Below, one piece after another: positions 1 through 5,686 of a stretch of DNA of 10,596 bases. Positions within the stretch are counted from its first letter, which is position 1, and the number at the start of each line of letters is the position of its first letter. Below the pieces are notes generated by a model that did no database searches, had not been told where the DNA came from, and saw nothing but the letters and a program-made list of their open reading frames with translations. A program made the translations under genes and the position numbers. Location of the stretch: the NCBI GenBank assembly GCA_018823385.1, contig JAHJIK010000075.1, positions 1-10,596 on the forward strand. Reading direction: 5' to 3'. The DNA is from Patescibacteria group bacterium. Its GTDB lineage: Bacteria > Patescibacteriota > Minisyncoccia > Phycocordibacterales > Phycocordibacteraceae.

Positions 1-826
1 GGCTGCAAAGGCCGCTAAAGATTCAGTACTTCGAAAGGGCGCACTTGAAGGAATGACGCTTCCTGGAAAGCTTGCAGACTGTCAGTCTAAGAGCGCTGAA
101 GAGTCAGAGATCTTTATTGTAGAGGGAGATTCAGCGGGAGGTTCAAGTAAGATGGGACGTGACCGCCGTACGCAGGCAATTCTTCCGCTTCGAGGAAAGA
201 TTCTTAACATTGAGCGCGCGCGTCTTGATAAGATGCTGGCGTCAGAGCAGATCAAGAATATCGTGATTGCGCTCGGTACCGCTATTGGAGACGTGTTTGA
301 CCTTTCAAAGCTTCGCTACCACAAGATCATCATCGCAACCGACGCCGACGTTGACGGTGCCCACATTCGAACCCTTCTTCTTACTCTCTTCTATCGATAC
401 TTCCGTCCTATCGTTGATGGTGGATTTATATATATCGCTCAACCACCGCTCTACAAAATCAAGCGCGGAAAGGAAACCTTCTATGCATACTCTGATGAAG
501 AGAAGTTCAAGATCATTGGTAACGATGCTGATATGACGGTTGAGGACGAAGGGGAAGAGAACCCTGAAGAGGAAGTAGAGGAGGAGGTAACAAATACAAA
601 GAAAGCTCCAAAGGTGTCCATCCAGCGATACAAAGGTCTAGGAGAGATGAATGCATCAGAGCTGTGGGAGACAACCATGGATCCTTCTAACCGCGTCCTC
701 AAGCGCGTAACAGTTGAAGATGCATCTGAAGCAGACCGCATCTTCGATATCCTCATGGGAACCGATGTGGCAAGTCGAAAGTCGTTTATCCAAAGTAACG
801 CAAAGATGGCGAACTTGGATGTGTAA
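1..826 (+). CDS. gyrB: DNA gyrase subunit B, C-terminal part (5' end outside window)
   Basis: ATP-dependent type II topoisomerase subunit that works with GyrA to introduce negative supercoils. The frame is open from base 2, before the first in-frame Met at 53, and reads AAKAAKDSVLRKGALEG, so the gene is cut by the window edge. Numbering from that Met, the TOPRIM domain shows EGDSAGG (24-30) with the catalytic Glu, then PLRGKILN and the metal-binding DADVDGAH (97-104). The C-terminal signature RYKGLGEMN (192-200) and LWETTMDP follow. RYKGLGEMN and the LMG-x3-SRKSFIQSNA ending fit GyrB better than ParE. Residues 157-185 form a very acidic insert. There is no large insertion like that of E. coli GyrB. 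The stop is TAA at 824-826, followed directly by a terminator. Confidence 0.96.
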   Translation, partial: AAKAAKDSVLRKGALEGMTLPGKLADCQSKSAEESEIFIVEGDSAGGSSKMGRDRRTQAILPLRGKILNIERARLDKMLASEQIKNIVIALGTAIGDVFDLSKLRYHKIIIATDADVDGAHIRTLLLTLFYRYFRPIVDGGFIYIAQPPLYKIKRGKETFYAYSDEEKFKIIGNDADMTVEDEGEENPEEEVEEEVTNTKKAPKVSIQRYKGLGEMNASELWETTMDPSNRVLKRVTVEDASEADRIFDILMGTDVASRKSFIQSNAKMANLDV

Positions 827-835
827 GGAATAAAG

Positions 836-867
836 AAAAAGCCCCGGACACAAGTCCGGGGCTTTTT
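836..867. terminator. Bidirectional rho-independent terminator between gyrB and the CARDB gene
   Basis: A perfect 9-bp GC-rich stem (841-849 with 854-862, GCCCCGGAC) encloses the loop ACAA. It is preceded by five A and followed by five T, so it forms an intrinsic terminator on both strands. It lies between the convergent ends of gyrB (stop 826) and the minus-strand gene ending at 882, and probably serves both. Confidence 0.95.
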
Positions 868-881
868 CTTTAATGAAAGGG

Positions 882-1643
882 TTATCCCTCAATATCAATC
901 TTCTTTACAACTTCGTTATTGTTCTCGTTAGACTCGTTAACGTCTTTACCTGAGTCAACCATAATGGTGATCTCTCGGTTGTTGCCGTCCTTTGTCTTAT
1001 CGAATCCAAGAACGAATTCAATCTTGTCACCAGGGTTTAGAGACTTCTGGGTTGGAGAGGTGAAGGTATATGACGGAGAGGTTGGAAGCTCTGCCTTGAA
1101 TTTCCATGAACCAGTCACATTTGTACCTGTGTTCGTTACGACAAACTTGATCGCACCACGCTTTCCATCTGGAACCTCGCTTGCAACACGGTATGTGCTG
1201 GTATCAGCTGAGTTTAGGTATCCAACAGAGAGTACTGAAACCGTTAGGTCAGCCTTTCCGTATGGAGTCTGAGGTACTGCAACTGTTCCACCTACTGGGT
1301 ACGTAGTTGAGGTGCTTGGTCCTGCAGTTGGTGTAACTGGCTTTGCTGGAGTTACAGGAGTAGTGGTAGCAGCCGGTGTTGATGTTGCTACGGGAGCATT
1401 CTCAAATGGGATGCTTTCACCTGGCACTACTACAAGGTCTGCTTCATTCTCTGAAGGAGTGAATACAGATCCAAGATATACGGCAGCTGAACCAACGCGT
1501 GAAATAGCGGTAGGTACAAAGCGTGCAGCATAAATAGCAAGCAGAATTCCAATAAAGACGAGGGCAATGAACCCTACAATCGCAAGTGTGTTGACAGCTA
1601 CTGTGCGAGCTGGGCGGTGGGTAATCGTTGTCGTTGTTTCCAT
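882..1643 (-). CDS. Membrane-anchored protein with extracellular CARDB-like domain
   Basis: A 253-residue surface protein when started at the ATG at 1643 (METTTT). A short N-terminal cytoplasmic segment is followed by one transmembrane helix (about 17-40) that probably acts as an uncleaved anchor. A Pro/Thr/Ala-rich linker follows (about 82-127), then a beta-rich domain (about 131-249). The segment FVVTNTGTN and the closing VDSGKDVNESNENNNEVV are typical of CARDB (cell-adhesion-related, Ig-like) domains, so the C-terminal domain should lie outside the cell. An upstream in-frame ATG at 1661 would add six residues, but it sits inside the spacer of the likely promoter, so 1643 is preferred. No sortase motif is visible in this protein. 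It is divergent from the sortase gene and may be co-regulated with it. The partner bound is unknown. Confidence 0.85.
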   Translation of the reverse strand: METTTTITHRPARTVAVNTLAIVGFIALVFIGILLAIYAARFVPTAISRVGSAAVYLGSVFTPSENEADLVVVPGESIPFENAPVATSTPAATTTPVTPAKPVTPTAGPSTSTTYPVGGTVAVPQTPYGKADLTVSVLSVGYLNSADTSTYRVASEVPDGKRGAIKFVVTNTGTNVTGSWKFKAELPTSPSYTFTSPTQKSLNPGDKIEFVLGFDKTKDGNNREITIMVDSGKDVNESNENNNEVVKKIDIEG

Positions 1644-1651
1644 ATACCTAG

Positions 1652-1680
1652 TATGTACCATATCCTTTCTGGCTTGTCAA
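1652..1680 (-). promoter_or_regulatory. Promoter of the CARDB-domain gene
   Basis: On the minus strand a perfect -35 TTGACA (1680-1675) is followed after 17 bases by TACATA (1657-1652). The -10 is preceded by TGG, giving an extended -10 form. The -10 itself is weak (3 of 6). The predicted start of transcription, about 1645, is only a few bases before the ATG at 1643, so the mRNA would be nearly leaderless. Confidence 0.6.
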
Positions 1681-1699
1681 ATATCTGCATAAGGGCACA

Positions 1700-1716
1700 T
1701 ATACTGCAGAAGTATA
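1700..1716. repeat. Inverted repeat between two divergent promoters
   Basis: TATACT-GCAGA-AGTATA is a perfect 6-bp inverted repeat with a 5-base centre. It lies midway between the -35 box of the CARDB gene (1675-1680) and that of the sortase gene (1725-1730), where an operator for both would sit. Each arm also resembles a -10 hexamer (5 of 6), but neither has a -35 at suitable spacing. The role is inferred only from position. Confidence 0.4.
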
Positions 1717-1724
1717 GGTCTCTA

Positions 1725-1753
1725 TTGACAAATCTAGTAAATTAGTGTAAATA
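1725..1753 (+). promoter_or_regulatory. Promoter of the sortase gene
   Basis: A perfect -35 TTGACA (1725-1730), a 17-base spacer and TAAATA (1748-1753, 3 of 6). Transcription would begin near 1760, six or so bases before the sortase ATG at 1766. There is no Shine-Dalgarno sequence, so translation would be leaderless or nearly so. Confidence 0.6.
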
Positions 1754-1765
1754 TTAGCTAGACGT

Positions 1766-2434
1766 ATGACGATGTCACAGAAAACAGCAGGCTTTATACG
1801 AGCCGTCCAGAAAGCATATTCCAAGAAGTTCAGCTTCTTGGCGGCCTTTCTTGTTGTCTTCTTTGTAACCTTTTCAGTGCTCGTACGACTAGATGTTGTA
1901 CCGGAGGTGCAGGTTGTAGCTGAGACCCCTATGGTTTCACTTGCTGCTTCACCTTTGGTTGCAACTGGTACGGTAGCAAAGGGAAATGGTGAGCTTCCGG
2001 TACGTGTTGAGATTCCAAGTATTGGAGTTAAGGCTACGGTTGCAAACCCATCGTCTACTGACATTGCGGTACTTGATACAGAGCTACTTAAGGGTGCGGT
2101 ACGCTATCCAACCTCAGCAAAGCTGGGTGAGGAAGGCAACGTGATCCTTATGGGGCACTCAAGCTATCTCCCTGTCGTACACAACCAGGCCTTCAAAGCC
2201 TTCAATGAGATTCAAAAACTCAAGGTAGGTGAGGAGATTATGGTGTACGCAGAAGGAACTACCTATGTATACGCGGTAGAGAAGGTGGTTGAAGCAGATG
2301 CGAAGTCTGCTGCCATCCCTCTTACTGCTACTGGAAGCAAGCTTACCCTCGCAACTTGTGATTCATTTGGGGATTCTTCTGGACGATTTATCGTTACCGC
2401 AACACTTGTTGAGAGCTACCCGTCTGAGAGTTAA
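1766..2434 (+). CDS. Membrane-anchored sortase (cysteine transpeptidase)
   Basis: Sortases cleave a C-terminal sorting motif of exported proteins between Thr and Gly and transfer the new carboxyl end to a cell-surface amine. This 222-residue protein has a basic N-terminus, one transmembrane helix (about 22-41), a linker and a sortase barrel (about 77-217). The catalytic triad can be read directly: His131 in LMGHSS, Cys198 in TLATCDS and Arg207 in SSGRFIV. The length is normal. The short single-anchor architecture resembles the non-housekeeping classes (D, E or F), but I cannot assign the class. An alternative ATG lies six bases downstream. The best substrate candidate nearby is the TPYTG protein at 3595-5559. 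A 12-bp palindrome spans the stop codon. Confidence 0.93.
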   Translation: MTMSQKTAGFIRAVQKAYSKKFSFLAAFLVVFFVTFSVLVRLDVVPEVQVVAETPMVSLAASPLVATGTVAKGNGELPVRVEIPSIGVKATVANPSSTDIAVLDTELLKGAVRYPTSAKLGEEGNVILMGHSSYLPVVHNQAFKAFNEIQKLKVGEEIMVYAEGTTYVYAVEKVVEADAKSAAIPLTATGSKLTLATCDSFGDSSGRFIVTATLVESYPSES

Positions 2435-2438
2435 CTCT
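2427..2438. repeat. Perfect 12-bp palindrome over the sortase stop codon
   Basis: AGAGTTAACTCT reads the same on both strands and contains the TAA stop (2432-2434). It could be a protein-binding site or chance. No second copy is visible in the window. Confidence 0.4.
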
Positions 2439-2447
2439 TAGGTGGAT

Positions 2448-2480
2448 AGCTCCTCGCAAATCGAGCAGGAGTTGTTCTTC
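2448..2480 (+). terminator. Probable weak terminator after sortase
   Basis: A 5-bp stem CTCCT/AGGAG (2450-2454 with 2467-2471) is extended outward by one G-T and one A-T pair and inward by a CG/CG pair around CAAAT, with a three-base bulge. A T-rich run (TTGTTCTTCTTT) follows. It would end the sortase transcript before the GC-rich gene. The stem is short, so readthrough is likely. Confidence 0.45.
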
Positions 2481-2490
2481 TTTCACAATG

Positions 2491-2510
2491 CCGTTCCCAT
2501 TTGGGGGCGG
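2491..2510 (+). other. GC-rich hairpin in the leader of the secreted-protein gene
   Basis: CCGTTCCC (2491-2498) pairs with GGGGGCGG (2503-2510) around the loop ATTT, giving eight pairs in RNA including two G-U. It lies about 20 bases upstream of the ATG at 2533 and is not followed by T residues. A leader structure or the 5' border of an inserted cassette are both possible. Confidence 0.4.
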
Positions 2511-2532
2511 CGCAATAGGGAAGGTTAAAAAG

Positions 2533-3504
2533 ATGAAAAAGTTGATCATCGCCCTCGCGCTGCTCTTCGCATCCCTCGGGATCGCGGGGACGGCAAATGC
2601 GACGGCGCGCTGGCAGAATTTTGGCGCGGACAAAGCGTATGCTTCTCGCGAAGCTGCGCTTGCTGACGCCAACGCGGTGATGAAGCGTGCTGGCTGGCCT
2701 GAAGAGGTTCGTCGGCTCATGCTGCAGAAAATGCAACAGCGCGGCACCACCGTACGCCTGACGAACGGCATGCATCTGGACTTCATGCGCTCCGGATCCT
2801 CGGATTTGTGGGTGAACGTCCTGGTCGACTTCAAAAAGCCCCCGTCGAAAGATGCGGGCAACATGGAGTACTCGGCGCCTGCTGAAGAGTGGGTGGTTGA
2901 GTGGGGAGGAAAGTTGTGGCGCTTCGGGCGACCGGAGGTCTGCAATAATCTGTACGGCATTGTCGTCCAGATGTCCCAAGCAGCTGTTTTGCCCGACTGC
3001 CCCTACATTCTTATGGAGGCGCGGCCGGGTGACTGGGCTGTCAACTTCGCCCTGGTCGGCAGGTTCAAACCGTCCTCATGTTTCGCATACTCGTATGCGG
3101 GCATGAATCGCAAGAGCATTCAGTTCAGTTCGCTGGACTACATGCCTCTCCCGACTCACTGTCCGACTGCGCCGTGCGACTTCACGAGAACGGTGGCCGC
3201 AACCGGACTTCCGCTGATGCAAAGCGGTTCGTTTTTGGTTGAACCGGGCTTCTACGTGGTCAGGGTTTCACCCGAGTTCGCTGCTTCCGCTAAAAACAGA
3301 GCTCTGTTCTGTTTGCAGCGGAGGAGTGGCTGGCACTCCTGTGGTATCGGGGTTCAAAACTTCGACTACCTCGGCAGCCTCAAGGTGGCAACTATCTACT
3401 ACACCAAGGAGGAGATTCCGAAAGGTTCGACTTCAAGGTTGTGGTGGCCAGTACCGGCTCTCGAGAACTGCCATATCGAAGCAACGCCAACTCAACTCGT
3501 CTAA
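2533..3504 (+). CDS. Secreted cysteine-containing protein of unknown function, GC-rich
   Basis: I do not recognise a named family. The 323-residue product from ATG 2533 starts with a textbook signal peptide: MKK, a hydrophobic core (about 4-19) and an ANA cleavage site at 21-23. The mature part has eight cysteines (137, 156, 183, 210, 215, 260, 270, 313), an even number consistent with disulfides. It is rich in Trp and beta-type sequence, with no second membrane helix, so it is probably exported. An in-frame ATG at 2488 would add 15 residues but spoils the signal peptide. ATG 2533 has AAGG eight bases upstream. Two sampled 60-base rows inside the gene are 57-62% G+C and a third is 52%. Rows in neighbouring genes sampled the same way are 47-52%. 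Codons ending in G or C are more frequent than in the neighbours. Hairpins flank it. This suggests acquisition separate from the sortase and its candidate substrate. Confidence 0.8.
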   Translation: MKKLIIALALLFASLGIAGTANATARWQNFGADKAYASREAALADANAVMKRAGWPEEVRRLMLQKMQQRGTTVRLTNGMHLDFMRSGSSDLWVNVLVDFKKPPSKDAGNMEYSAPAEEWVVEWGGKLWRFGRPEVCNNLYGIVVQMSQAAVLPDCPYILMEARPGDWAVNFALVGRFKPSSCFAYSYAGMNRKSIQFSSLDYMPLPTHCPTAPCDFTRTVAATGLPLMQSGSFLVEPGFYVVRVSPEFAASAKNRALFCLQRRSGWHSCGIGVQNFDYLGSLKVATIYYTKEEIPKGSTSRLWWPVPALENCHIEATPTQLV

Positions 3505-3510
3505 AGGTGC

Positions 3511-3552
3511 GCGGTGGGTCGCAAGACTCACCGCAAACCACCCTTCCTTTTT
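3511..3552 (+). terminator. Strong hairpin with GCAA loop after the secreted-protein gene
   Basis: GCGGTGGGTC (3511-3520) pairs with GACTCACCGC (3525-3534) in ten pairs, one of them G-U, around the GNRA-type tetraloop GCAA. It begins six bases after the stop codon. The T-run (3548-3552) comes about 13 bases after the stem, so it is not a canonical intrinsic terminator. It may act as a 3'-end stabiliser or a weak terminator. Confidence 0.55.
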
Positions 3553-3571
3553 CGTACGTCGCGGGAGCGAC

Positions 3572-3580
3572 TGGTATTTA
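3572..3580 (+). promoter_or_regulatory. Possible extended -10 promoter of the surface repeat protein
   Basis: TGG-TATTTA (3572-3580) resembles an extended -10 element, with a poor -35 (TTCGTA, 3551-3556) upstream. Transcription would begin about eight bases before the ATG at 3595. No Shine-Dalgarno site precedes that ATG. A small hairpin GTCGC-GGGA-GCGAC (3558-3571) overlaps the spacer. Confidence 0.35.
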
Positions 3581-3594
3581 TTAAAGAATTACAT

Positions 3595-5559
3595 ATGACA
3601 ATTACAAACAAAATCAATTTCTGGCAGTATGCTCGACCGATTGCAATCGGAGTATTTGCTATAGTCGCTGTTCTATCTGCTGCGATGCTTGTTGCTTTTG
3701 CAACAGGTATTACATCACCAGAGCAAATCAAGGCGCAGGTGTTGCCACCATGTTGTACTGTTCCTCCGCCGCCACCCCCTCCGCCACCGCCACCCCCTCC
3801 TCCGGTAATCACCCCTCCGGTGATAATTCCACCTATCATTCCTCCCGTAGTACCTCCACCATCTGAGCCATCAGCTCAGTGTGTATTCCTCAATGCCACG
3901 CCTTCAGTTATTACTGCATCAGGACAGGCAGTCACCCTTACATGGAAGACTAAGAATGCGACCTCAATCACTATTGATAACGGGGTAGGTTCAGTCACTC
4001 CAGTAGATGAGGGTTCAATTGTAGTGAATCCAACAGGAACCACGACATACCGTGTAACGGTGACCGGTGTTAATGGTTCAGCAAACTGTCAGACGACCGT
4101 AAAGCTGCAGCCACCAGTAACACCACCAGCACAGTGTCTATTCCTTACAGCGTCCCCATCAGTCATTAAGGCTGGAGATGCAGTAACACTCGCGTGGAAG
4201 ACAAAGGATGCTACGTCTATCACTATCAACAATGGTGTTGGTTCAGTAAGCCCTGTTGCTGAAGGTTCTATCGTTGTGCGTCCAAACGTAAGCACTACAT
4301 ATGTCGCTACCGTTACTGGCGCTACTGGCAGTGTTAACTGTTCAGCACCAATTACTGTGACTGATACACCTCCTGGCCCACAGTGTATTTCACTTACCGC
4401 AAGTGATACCACTATCAAAAAGGGTGAAGAGGTAACACTTACCTGGCGAACAAAGGATGCTGCATCTATCAGTATCGATCAGGGAATCGGAAGTGTTACT
4501 CCCGTTGCGGAGGGAACTATCAAAGTAAGTCCAACAAGCGACACAACGTACACCGCTACCGTTCCTGGAGCTGCAGTAACAAGTGCCTGTTCCGTACAGG
4601 TAAAGATTGAAACAACTACCACTGGCTGTACAAGCAATTGTGGTGGCGGTGGAGGTGGTGGAGGTAGCCGCTCACGCCCAAAGGTTCTTCTCGATTCACT
4701 TGAGACACCAGGCGAGCAGCCACTTGCATTCGTATACCTTTCAGAGACGCCATACACTGGTCTTGATCTAGGTCCAATTGGAACTGCTATCTACTGGGTG
4801 ATGCTTATCGGATGGAGTGCAGCTGCGGCGTACCTTGTACTCTTCACTGGTCTTCCATTCGCATTGCGACGTATGAAATCATTCGGTTCAGATGTTAAGG
4901 ATGTGCTGAACAGTGATACCGGTCACACGACTCATGTAGCTCATACAGAGCATCATGACTCACATGGTCCTGTACACGATCCGTACACACCTCCAGCACC
5001 CGCAGGATACTCTCCTGAGGCAGGATTCCGATCCTTTGCTACCGAGGGTGCACTTAGCATCGATGACATCGTAAAGGGTCTCTCACGTATGAGTGATACC
5101 GATCATCGTGAGCACGCTGTTATTCCAACTGGACCTGCACATGATGTAGTAGAACCCGCTCCTGTGGCAGCACCTGCTCCACAGCAGGCAACTGTAAACG
5201 TTGAGGGTCCTGCATCAATCCCAACACACCTTCCAACAGATGTGCCGCACTTTATCGCAGCACTACTCAACGGAGACCGTGATGGAGCATTCGGTGCAAT
5301 CCGTGAGGTAACTCGTGCTGGAGGAAACTCTGAAGAGTTCCTAACGCACGCCGTATGCGCACTTGATGATGCATACCGTGCTCGTATCGATGGAACGAGT
5401 GTACATCCTGAAGTAGCTCGAATCACTGAGGGATGCGCAACTCCGTTCCTTGAGCGTGTTATCACCTCACTAACCACAGCCGTTGATGGCAGCTACTCAG
5501 CTGGTGTTACGGGTGTAAAGCTTGCAGTGACACGTGCACTATCAGTGGTGAACGGATAA
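3595..5559 (+). CDS. Large surface protein with Ig-like repeats, TPYTG motif and cytoplasmic tail
   Basis: A 654-residue protein. In order: an N-terminal hydrophobic helix (about 15-38, signal or anchor); Cys53-Cys54; a 14-proline run (57-70) in a Pro-rich stalk to about 93; three Ig-like repeats each bounded by two Cys (96/165, 181/249, 264/332); a Cys-flanked glycine run (eight Gly, 350-357); TPYTG (385-389); a transmembrane helix (about 393-417); the basic stop RRMK (425-428); a His-rich segment (444-461); a Pro/Ala linker; and a helical domain (about 543-654). Residues 39-390 should lie outside the cell. TPYTG followed by a helix and basic residues has the order of a sortase signal, and a sortase gene lies 1.2 kb upstream. 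The long tail after it is atypical. An earlier in-frame ATG at 3514 falls in a hairpin and is rejected. The gene ends in TAA before a strong terminator. Confidence 0.9.
   Translation: MTITNKINFWQYARPIAIGVFAIVAVLSAAMLVAFATGITSPEQIKAQVLPPCCTVPPPPPPPPPPPPPPVITPPVIIPPIIPPVVPPPSEPSAQCVFLNATPSVITASGQAVTLTWKTKNATSITIDNGVGSVTPVDEGSIVVNPTGTTTYRVTVTGVNGSANCQTTVKLQPPVTPPAQCLFLTASPSVIKAGDAVTLAWKTKDATSITINNGVGSVSPVAEGSIVVRPNVSTTYVATVTGATGSVNCSAPITVTDTPPGPQCISLTASDTTIKKGEEVTLTWRTKDAASISIDQGIGSVTPVAEGTIKVSPTSDTTYTATVPGAAVTSACSVQVKIETTTTGCTSNCGGGGGGGGSRSRPKVLLDSLETPGEQPLAFVYLSETPYTGLDLGPIGTAIYWVMLIGWSAAAAYLVLFTGLPFALRRMKSFGSDVKDVLNSDTGHTTHVAHTEHHDSHGPVHDPYTPPAPAGYSPEAGFRSFATEGALSIDDIVKGLSRMSDTDHREHAVIPTGPAHDVVEPAPVAAPAPQQATVNVEGPASIPTHLPTDVPHFIAALLNGDRDGAFGAIREVTRAGGNSEEFLTHAVCALDDAYRARIDGTSVHPEVARITEGCATPFLERVITSLTTAVDGSYSAGVTGVKLAVTRALSVVNG
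3763..3804 (+). repeat. Polyproline tract (14 codons)
   Basis: Fourteen consecutive proline codons (CCN mixed) begin the stalk of the surface protein. A mixture of CCG, CCA, CCC and CCT codons suggests selection on the protein rather than simple DNA slippage. Translation of such a run usually needs elongation factor P. Confidence 0.95.
3880..4611 (+). repeat. Three tandem Ig-like protein repeats
   Basis: Units at about 3880-4104, 4135-4362 and 4384-4611 code for similar domains of about 75 residues with a period of 83-85. Shared features are an opening Cys-x-x-L, VTL-x-W-x-TK-x-A-x-SI-x-I, GxGSVxPVxEGxI, a TTY motif near the end and a closing Cys. Cys spacing is 69, 68 and 68 residues. The repeats differ in many codons, so the duplication is not recent. 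Confidence 0.92.
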
Positions 5560-5579
5560 CAACCTGATTCATAGTCAGC

Positions 5580-5610
5580 AAAAAGACTGTCCACTCCGGA
5601 CAGTCTTTTT
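5580..5610 (+). terminator. Rho-independent terminator after the surface protein
   Basis: GACTGTCC (5585-5592) pairs perfectly with GGACAGTC (5598-5605) around ACTCC, with five A before and five T after. It separates the surface-protein gene from the micro-protein unit. The A-run on the other side would let it stop minus-strand transcription as well. Confidence 0.93.
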
Positions 5611-5624
5611 GTATATATGAGGAG

Positions 5625-5630
5625 TACAAT
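5625..5630 (+). promoter_or_regulatory. Possible -10 element for the micro-protein operon
   Basis: TACAAT matches the -10 consensus at 5 of 6 positions and follows the upstream terminator. No convincing -35 is seen at 16-18 bases. Transcription from here would give a leader of about 30 bases carrying the Shine-Dalgarno site of the first micro-protein. Confidence 0.35.
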
Positions 5631-5632
5631 AT

Positions 5633-5686
5633 ATGTGGGAATCAGAACAAAGGGAGGAACTAAAAAATGAACCCGTTCCCATATAG
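5633..5686 (+). CDS. Possible 17-residue upstream ORF
   Basis: ATG at 5633 follows GAGGAG (5619-5624) at the good distance of eight bases. It codes for MWESEQREELKNEPVPI, a charged peptide, and ends in TAG at 5684-5686, overlapping the start of the next ORF (5667) in another frame. If transcription starts from TACAAT (5625-5630) this ORF would not be fully included. It is therefore real only if transcripts start further upstream or read through the terminator. It could be a translational leader or chance. Confidence 0.25.
   Translation: MWESEQREELKNEPVPI

Noticed and set aside
2488..2532. Upstream ATG extending the secreted protein by 15 residues (MPFPFGGG)
   Set aside because: The downstream Met starts a textbook signal peptide with AAGG at good spacing. 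The upstream ATG has no ribosome site at proper distance.
2394..2979. Two long minus-strand ORFs of 182-188 codons opposite the GC-rich gene
   Set aside because: They overlap a plus-strand gene with a clear signal peptide and ribosome site, overlap each other in different frames, and their products are Arg/Ser/Pro-rich with no domain pattern, as expected for shadows of GC-rich coding DNA.
3514..3594. Upstream ATG extending the surface protein by 27 residues
   Set aside because: It lies within the GCAA hairpin stem and would place a basic, non-signal stretch before the hydrophobic helix. ATG 3595 gives a natural N-terminus.
3880..4611. Repetitive DNA considered as CRISPR or recent tandem duplication
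   Set aside because: Units of about 250 bases are diverged coding repeats in frame with no short identical direct repeats or spacers.
4479..4757. Minus-strand ORF with a polyproline run
   Set aside because: The prolines are the reverse complement of the glycine linker codons of the surface protein, so it is a shadow frame.
2491..5682. Ten-base match CCGTTCCCAT at 2491-2500 and 5673-5682, both soon after an ATG
   Set aside because: Dozens of shared ten-mers are expected by chance in a window of this size, and the surrounding sequence does not extend the match.
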